Shown: piece by piece, positions 60,262 through 64,000 of the stretch
Numbering within the stretch: position 1 is the stretch's first letter
Layout: each line of letters begins with the position of its first letter
Origin: Vibrio pacinii DSM 19139
GTDB taxonomy: Bacteria; Pseudomonadota; Gammaproteobacteria; Enterobacterales; Vibrionaceae
Length of the DNA stretch: 64,000 nucleotides
Direction of reading: 5' to 3'
Assembly: GCF_000711795.1 (NCBI RefSeq)
Contig: NZ_KL543977.1
Location: forward strand, 180,934-244,933
Notes under the pieces: model-generated
The model's input: the letters and a program-made list of their open reading frames with translations, nothing else
The model's database searches: none
Told to the model about the DNA's origin: nothing
Program-made: the position numbers and the translations under genes

Positions 60262-61626
60262 ATGATTACTCATATCAGTCCAGCGGGTAGTATGGACTTA
60301 CTTTCTCAACTTGAAGTTGAGCGTCTTAAGAAAACCGCTACCAGTGATCTGTATCAACTCTACCGCAACTGTACTCTCGCGGTGCTCAACTCTGGTGCGC
60401 ATACTGACAACTCCAAAGAACTATTAGACAAGTATCAAGATTTTGATGTCAATGTGATGCGCCGTGAACGTGGCATCAAATTAGAACTCATCAATGCCCC
60501 TGATCACGCTTTTGTCGACGGAGAGATCATCAAAGGGATCCAAGAACATCTCTTTTCGGTCCTGCGTGACATTGTCTACGTCAATATGCACCTGGCCGAC
60601 AATCAGCGCCTTAACTTAACTAACCCAAGCCATATCACTAACTTGGTGTTTGGTATATTGCGCAATGCCGGTGCCCTGACGCCAAGGATTGAGCCAAATC
60701 TTGTTGTCTGTTGGGGCGGTCACTCCATTAACGCCACCGAATACCAATATACCCGTGAAGTCGGCAATGAGCTTGGGTTACGTGAAATGAACATCTGTAC
60801 TGGCTGTGGACCTGGTGCAATGGAAGGGCCAATGAAAGGGGCCGCGATTGGGCACGCTAAGCAGCGCTACTATGATCAGCGTTATCTTGGCTTAACCGAA
60901 CCCTCCATCATTGCTGCTGAGCCGCCCAACCCTATCGTCAATGAACTGGTGATCATGCCTGATATTGAGAAGCGACTCGAAGCGTTTGTTCGCATGGCGC
61001 ACGGTATTGTCATCTTCCCTGGCGGTGCAGGTACAGCCGAAGAGCTGCTCTACATTCTCGGCATTATGATGCACCCAGAGAATGCCGAACAGCCACTCAG
61101 AATTGTTCTCACCGGACCAAAGGAAAGTGAAGAGTATTTCTTTTCGATTGACCAGTTCATTGGTGAGACACTAGGCAGTGAAGCGCAAAAACACTATCAA
61201 ATTGTTATCGATGATCCTGCCAAAGTAGCGCAAATTATGAAGCAAGGTATGGTCGATGTACGCCAACACCGCAAAGACCATGGCGATGCCTACAGCTTTA
61301 GTTGGTCGCTCAATATTGAACCTGAATTCCAGATGCCATTTGAACCGACCCACGCCAATATGGCGAGCCTTGACTTGCATCTCGATCAACCACCGGAAGC
61401 GTTAGCCGCAGCGCTGCGACGCGCTTTCTCAGGTATTGTTGCAGGTAACGTAAAATCAGAGGGTATTCTAGAGATCGAACAGCATGGTCCATATCAATTA
61501 GATGGCGATCCTCGCTTAATGGCTAAGATGGACAAATTGCTCAAAGATTTTGTTGCTCAAGATAGAATGAAGCTGCCCGGCGGCACGGCATACGACCCTT
61601 GCTATAGAATCAAAACCAGCAACTAG
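60262..61626 (+). CDS. ppnN: pyrimidine/purine nucleotide 5'-monophosphate nucleosidase
   Basis: PpnN (YgdH) splits nucleoside monophosphates to base and ribose 5-phosphate and is stimulated by (p)ppGpp. The 454-residue protein has an N-terminal PpnN domain, a LOG-type Rossmann core with the [13 protein letters not shown] motif (PGGxGTxxE) and a C-terminal domain. AAGGGG lies before the ATG. The 266 bases upstream are A/T-rich and should hold the promoter; I see no defined motif. A terminator follows. Confidence 0.95.
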   Translation: MITHISPAGSMDLLSQLEVERLKKTATSDLYQLYRNCTLAVLNSGAHTDNSKELLDKYQDFDVNVMRRERGIKLELINAPDHAFVDGEIIKGIQEHLFSVLRDIVYVNMHLADNQRLNLTNPSHITNLVFGILRNAGALTPRIEPNLVVCWGGHSINATEYQYTREVGNELGLREMNICTGCGPGAMEGPMKGAAIGHAKQRYYDQRYLGLTEPSIIAAEPPNPIVNELVIMPDIEKRLEAFVRMAHGIVIFPGGAGTAEELLYILGIMMHPENAEQPLRIVLTGPKESEEYFFSIDQFIGETLGSEAQKHYQIVIDDPAKVAQIMKQGMVDVRQHRKDHGDAYSFSWSLNIEPEFQMPFEPTHANMASLDLHLDQPPEALAAALRRAFSGIVAGNVKSEGILEIEQHGPYQLDGDPRLMAKMDKLLKDFVAQDRMKLPGGTAYDPCYRIKTSN

Positions 61627-61651
61627 TGGTAATCTATCACTCATCCGATAC

Positions 61652-61679
61652 AATAAGGGCTTGATGCCCTTATTTTTTT
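61652..61679 (+). terminator. intrinsic terminator of ppnN
   Basis: The sequence aataagggc-ttgat-gcccttatt is followed by seven T residues. Its tail ends only about seven bases before the xni start codon. Confidence 0.92.
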
Positions 61680-61686
61680 GCTTGCT

Positions 61687-62463
61687 ATGTCTATTCACTT
61701 GGTCATTATTGACGCTTTAAATCTGATTCGCCGAGTTCACTCAGCACAACCCGACCCGACCGATATAGCCAGAACGATCACCACGACTTCGCGCACCTTG
61801 CAACGAATTCTTAATGAGGCGCAACCGACGCATATCATCGCCGTCTTCGATCATCACCTGCAAGAGCGCGGCTGGCGAGCGGAAATCTTGCCTGAATACA
61901 AACAAAACCGTAAACCTATGCCGGAGCCACTGCTTAATGGCCTTGAAGCGATACAAGACGCCTGGTGGAAAATGGGGATTGACTCGCTGCTTTCTGAAGG
62001 TGATGAGGCTGATGATTTAGTCGCGACACTGGCCATCAAGGTGGCAGAGCATCATGAGAAAGTCACTATTATCTCAACCGACAAAGGTTATTGTCAGTTA
62101 TTGTCACCAACTTTGCAGATCCGTGACTACTTCCAGCATCGTTGGCTAGATGAACCCTTTATTGCCAAAGAGTTTGGCGTTAAACCGTATCAATTGGCTG
62201 ATTACTGGGGACTCACTGGCATTAGCTCGAGTCAAGTACCTGGCGTGGCGGGAATTGGGCCTAAAGCGGCCAAAGAAATATTAACTCAGTTTAATGATAT
62301 TGAGCAGGCATACGCGAGTGATGAATTAGCCGCTAAATATCGAAAAAAACTTGATCAACACATCGAGTCGGCTCGGCGATGTAAGCAAATAGCCGCCTTA
62401 AAGACCGACATAGAGCTCGGCTTTAATTTGCAAGATTTACGCTTTAATGGGCCAAATGAGTAA
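61687..62463 (+). CDS. xni: flap endonuclease-like protein Xni (ExoIX)
   Basis: Xni is related to the 5'-3' nuclease domain of DNA polymerase I. The 258-residue protein from the ATG at 61687 shows LVIIDALNLIRRVH, YKQNRKPMP, EGDEADDLVATLA, STDKGYCQLL and VPGVAGIGPKAAKEIL. It comes directly after the ppnN terminator and has no visible Shine-Dalgarno; an in-frame TTG three codons upstream is the only other start. Confidence 0.93.
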   Translation: MSIHLVIIDALNLIRRVHSAQPDPTDIARTITTTSRTLQRILNEAQPTHIIAVFDHHLQERGWRAEILPEYKQNRKPMPEPLLNGLEAIQDAWWKMGIDSLLSEGDEADDLVATLAIKVAEHHEKVTIISTDKGYCQLLSPTLQIRDYFQHRWLDEPFIAKEFGVKPYQLADYWGLTGISSSQVPGVAGIGPKAAKEILTQFNDIEQAYASDELAAKYRKKLDQHIESARRCKQIAALKTDIELGFNLQDLRFNGPNE

Positions 62464-62579
62464 CAAGAAGGTTTGCAGCGTTGCCAGTTGTGATCGCGTG
62501 CTTTGAGCAAGGCAGCGCTTAAGATTGTACAATGTGTAGTAGCAGCGCTCTTGTCTCCAAGAGCGCAACATTTACCGGT

Positions 62580-63671
62580 TTAGTGCGGCGATATGTTAGA
62601 CAGACATTGAATGTGTACAGTAATTTCCTCACGGTCGTGATAAAGGTGTTTAGCTTGTAGCTTAAACTTAACCCCGTTTTCCTTAAGGAAGATTTTCAGG
62701 TTATCAATATCTTCTAGCACTTCGTCATAGCGCCCTTTCATCGGCAATTTCAGGTTAAAGATCGCTTCTTTTGCCCAACCACTAATGATCCATTCACCCA
62801 TCAACTGAGCCACGCGTGACGGCTTTTCAATCATGTCACATATCAGCCAAGTGATGTTCTTACGTGCAGGTTCAAACTTAAAACCATCTTCTTGATGGTG
62901 TTTAACCTGACCCGTTTCCATCAAACTGTCGGCCATCATGCCGTTATCGACCGAGTGTACAAACATCGAACGCTTCACCAGTTGATAAGTCCAACCACCA
63001 GGACAAGCACCTAAGTCAACGCCCCACATCCCCGGCGCTAAACGTTCATCCCACTCTTCACGAGGAATAAAGACATGGAAAGCCTCTTCTAGCTTTAACG
63101 TCGAACGACTCGGCGCATCAGACGGAAATTTAAGACGCGGAATGCCCATGAAGAACTGTGAGTTATTTGTCGTCAGCGAGTAACCTATATAGCAATGTCC
63201 TGGCTCGACAAAGCACAAGTGCAGAACCGGCTTTTTCGGGCTATCTTTGGCAAACAAAATCTCTTTACCGCGAAGCGCCTGACGCATAGGTACCGTGAAC
63301 TTACGACAGAACTTAAGCAGCTCTTTCGCTTCGTTAGTATCTGGGGTTTCAATGCGAAGATCGCCACAACGCGGTAAACCGTCAATATCGGCGAGCTGCT
63401 GCAAGATAGGAGAAATACGATCTTCACGAGGTAGATCATCAATTTCCACCGCAACGGCAAACATTTGGCGGGCAAAAATTAACGATTTAAAATCGATCTC
63501 TTTGACCAGTTTTTGCGCATCGCCCTCTTGATAGCACTCAAAGATAACAAAACCACTGTTCTTTTTAAGGCGAGGGAAACCAAATACTTCTAGCTGAGTG
63601 GCACGATCTTGAATTTCACCGGCACACTCTTTCTCAAAGCCACTGCGGCAGTAGAGCATTAACTGTTTCAC
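62580..63671 (-). CDS. rlmM: 23S rRNA 2'-O-ribose C2498 methyltransferase RlmM
   Basis: RlmM methylates C2498 of 23S rRNA. The 363-residue protein has an N-terminal THUMP domain and a Rossmann methyltransferase domain with the SAM loop [15 protein letters not shown] and a [12 protein letters not shown] lysine segment of the K-D-K-E type. Its ATG overlaps the ygdD stop by 4 bases (ATGA), and the E. coli pair has the same order. Confidence 0.95.
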   Translation of the reverse strand: MKQLMLYCRSGFEKECAGEIQDRATQLEVFGFPRLKKNSGFVIFECYQEGDAQKLVKEIDFKSLIFARQMFAVAVEIDDLPREDRISPILQQLADIDGLPRCGDLRIETPDTNEAKELLKFCRKFTVPMRQALRGKEILFAKDSPKKPVLHLCFVEPGHCYIGYSLTTNNSQFFMGIPRLKFPSDAPSRSTLKLEEAFHVFIPREEWDERLAPGMWGVDLGACPGGWTYQLVKRSMFVHSVDNGMMADSLMETGQVKHHQEDGFKFEPARKNITWLICDMIEKPSRVAQLMGEWIISGWAKEAIFNLKLPMKGRYDEVLEDIDNLKIFLKENGVKFKLQAKHLYHDREEITVHIQCLSNISPH

Positions 63672-64000
63672 TGTTTCACCTCTTTAATTTGCAATGCTGC
63701 GTAGACAAACAGTCCCCAACCCACCATAAAGCTCAAACCACCTAATGGCGTAATTGGCCCAAACCACTTAATGCTGGTCAACGCGAGTGCGTAGAGACTG
63801 CCGCTAAAACAAAAGACGCCGATGATAAAGCAAATTGCCGCAAGGGCGAAATATTTTTGTGACTTAGACGATAATTTTAGCTGGAGCAACAGCCCACAAA
63901 GTAAAATCGCCAGCGCATGAATTAATTGATACAACACACCAGTGTTAAACACCTCGATAAGATAGGGTGACAACAGCGTTTTTAATCCATGAGCACCAAG
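63668..64000 (-). CDS. ygdD: DUF423 membrane protein YgdD, N-terminus cut off by the window edge
   Basis: The frame is open to position 64000 ([20 protein letters not shown] at the cut end), so the first codons lie outside the window. The visible 110 residues hold three membrane helices and the family segment [11 protein letters not shown] followed by [15 protein letters not shown]. YgdD proteins are small inner-membrane proteins of unknown function. It precedes rlmM with an ATGA overlap. Confidence 0.9.
   Translation of the reverse strand, partial: LGAHGLKTLLSPYLIEVFNTGVLYQLIHALAILLCGLLLQLKLSSKSQKYFALAAICFIIGVFCFSGSLYALALTSIKWFGPITPLGGLSFMVGWGLFVYAALQIKEVKQ

Overview
The window reads as chromosomal DNA of a Vibrio (Vibrionaceae, Gammaproteobacteria). 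Three things point to this. The polar flagellar cluster has the Vibrio flrABC regulators and three adjacent flagellins closest to the flaB-flaD-flaE type. The housekeeping genes around it keep an enterobacterial order (pdxB, fabB-mnmC-yfcL-epmC-aroC-prmB-smrB; syd-queF-ppnN-xni-rlmM-ygdD). A long acidic FimV/HubP polar landmark gene opens the window. The species cannot be fixed from sequence reading alone.

Layout. 1-2720: 5' part of a hubP/fimV gene with in-frame Glu-Pro and Glu-Thr-Pro repeats. 2.9-6.5 kb: asd, pdxB and fabB on the minus strand; a structured fabB 3' UTR ends in a terminator and is a candidate FarS-type small RNA. 6.6-13.4 kb: housekeeping genes for tRNA, EF-P, chorismate and ribosomal-protein modification, with four clear intrinsic terminators. 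13.4-38.5 kb: one continuous minus-strand flagellar block. In transcription order it holds flaE, flaD, flaB, flaG, fliD, flaI, fliS, flrA, flrB, flrC, fliE-F-G-H-I-J, fliK-L-M-N-O-P-Q-R and flhB. Sigma-54 elements lie before fliE and flrB, a weaker one before fliK, and sigma-28 elements before each flagellin. Together these fit the known Vibrio cascade FlrA -> (sigma-54) FlrBC and basal body -> (sigma-28) flagellins.

38.6-47.8 kb: a DyP peroxidase and its yfeZ-type partner, then a nitrite-ammonification locus. nrfB-C-D-E-(dsbE-like)-F runs leftward. nrfA runs rightward from the same 473-bp control region, which carries a perfect 7-2-7 NarL/NarP palindrome and a 9/10 FNR box. nrfG is convergent to nrfA. 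47.9-52.3 kb: small conserved genes, yffB, dapE, a VanY-type peptidase and a zinc-ribbon protein.

52.3-54.5 kb is the only accessory-looking stretch: an AI-2E-family permease, short unassigned ORFs, and a 5'-truncated, stop-ridden IS5-family (IS903-like) transposase that keeps its right inverted repeat. 54.6-64 kb: syd, queF, a membrane TPR protein with a ruined GGDEF domain, a GGDEF protein with an intact-looking active site (SGEEF), ppnN, xni, rlmM and the start-truncated ygdD.

I see no CRISPR array, rRNA, tRNA or intact mobile element, and no clear case of an unknown defence or biosynthetic system. The most interesting signals are regulatory: the fabB 3'-UTR RNA, a sigma-54 promoter lying inside a hairpin between flrA and flrB, a repeat array before fliK and the nrf control region. 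The other notable signal is the inactive/active GGDEF pair.
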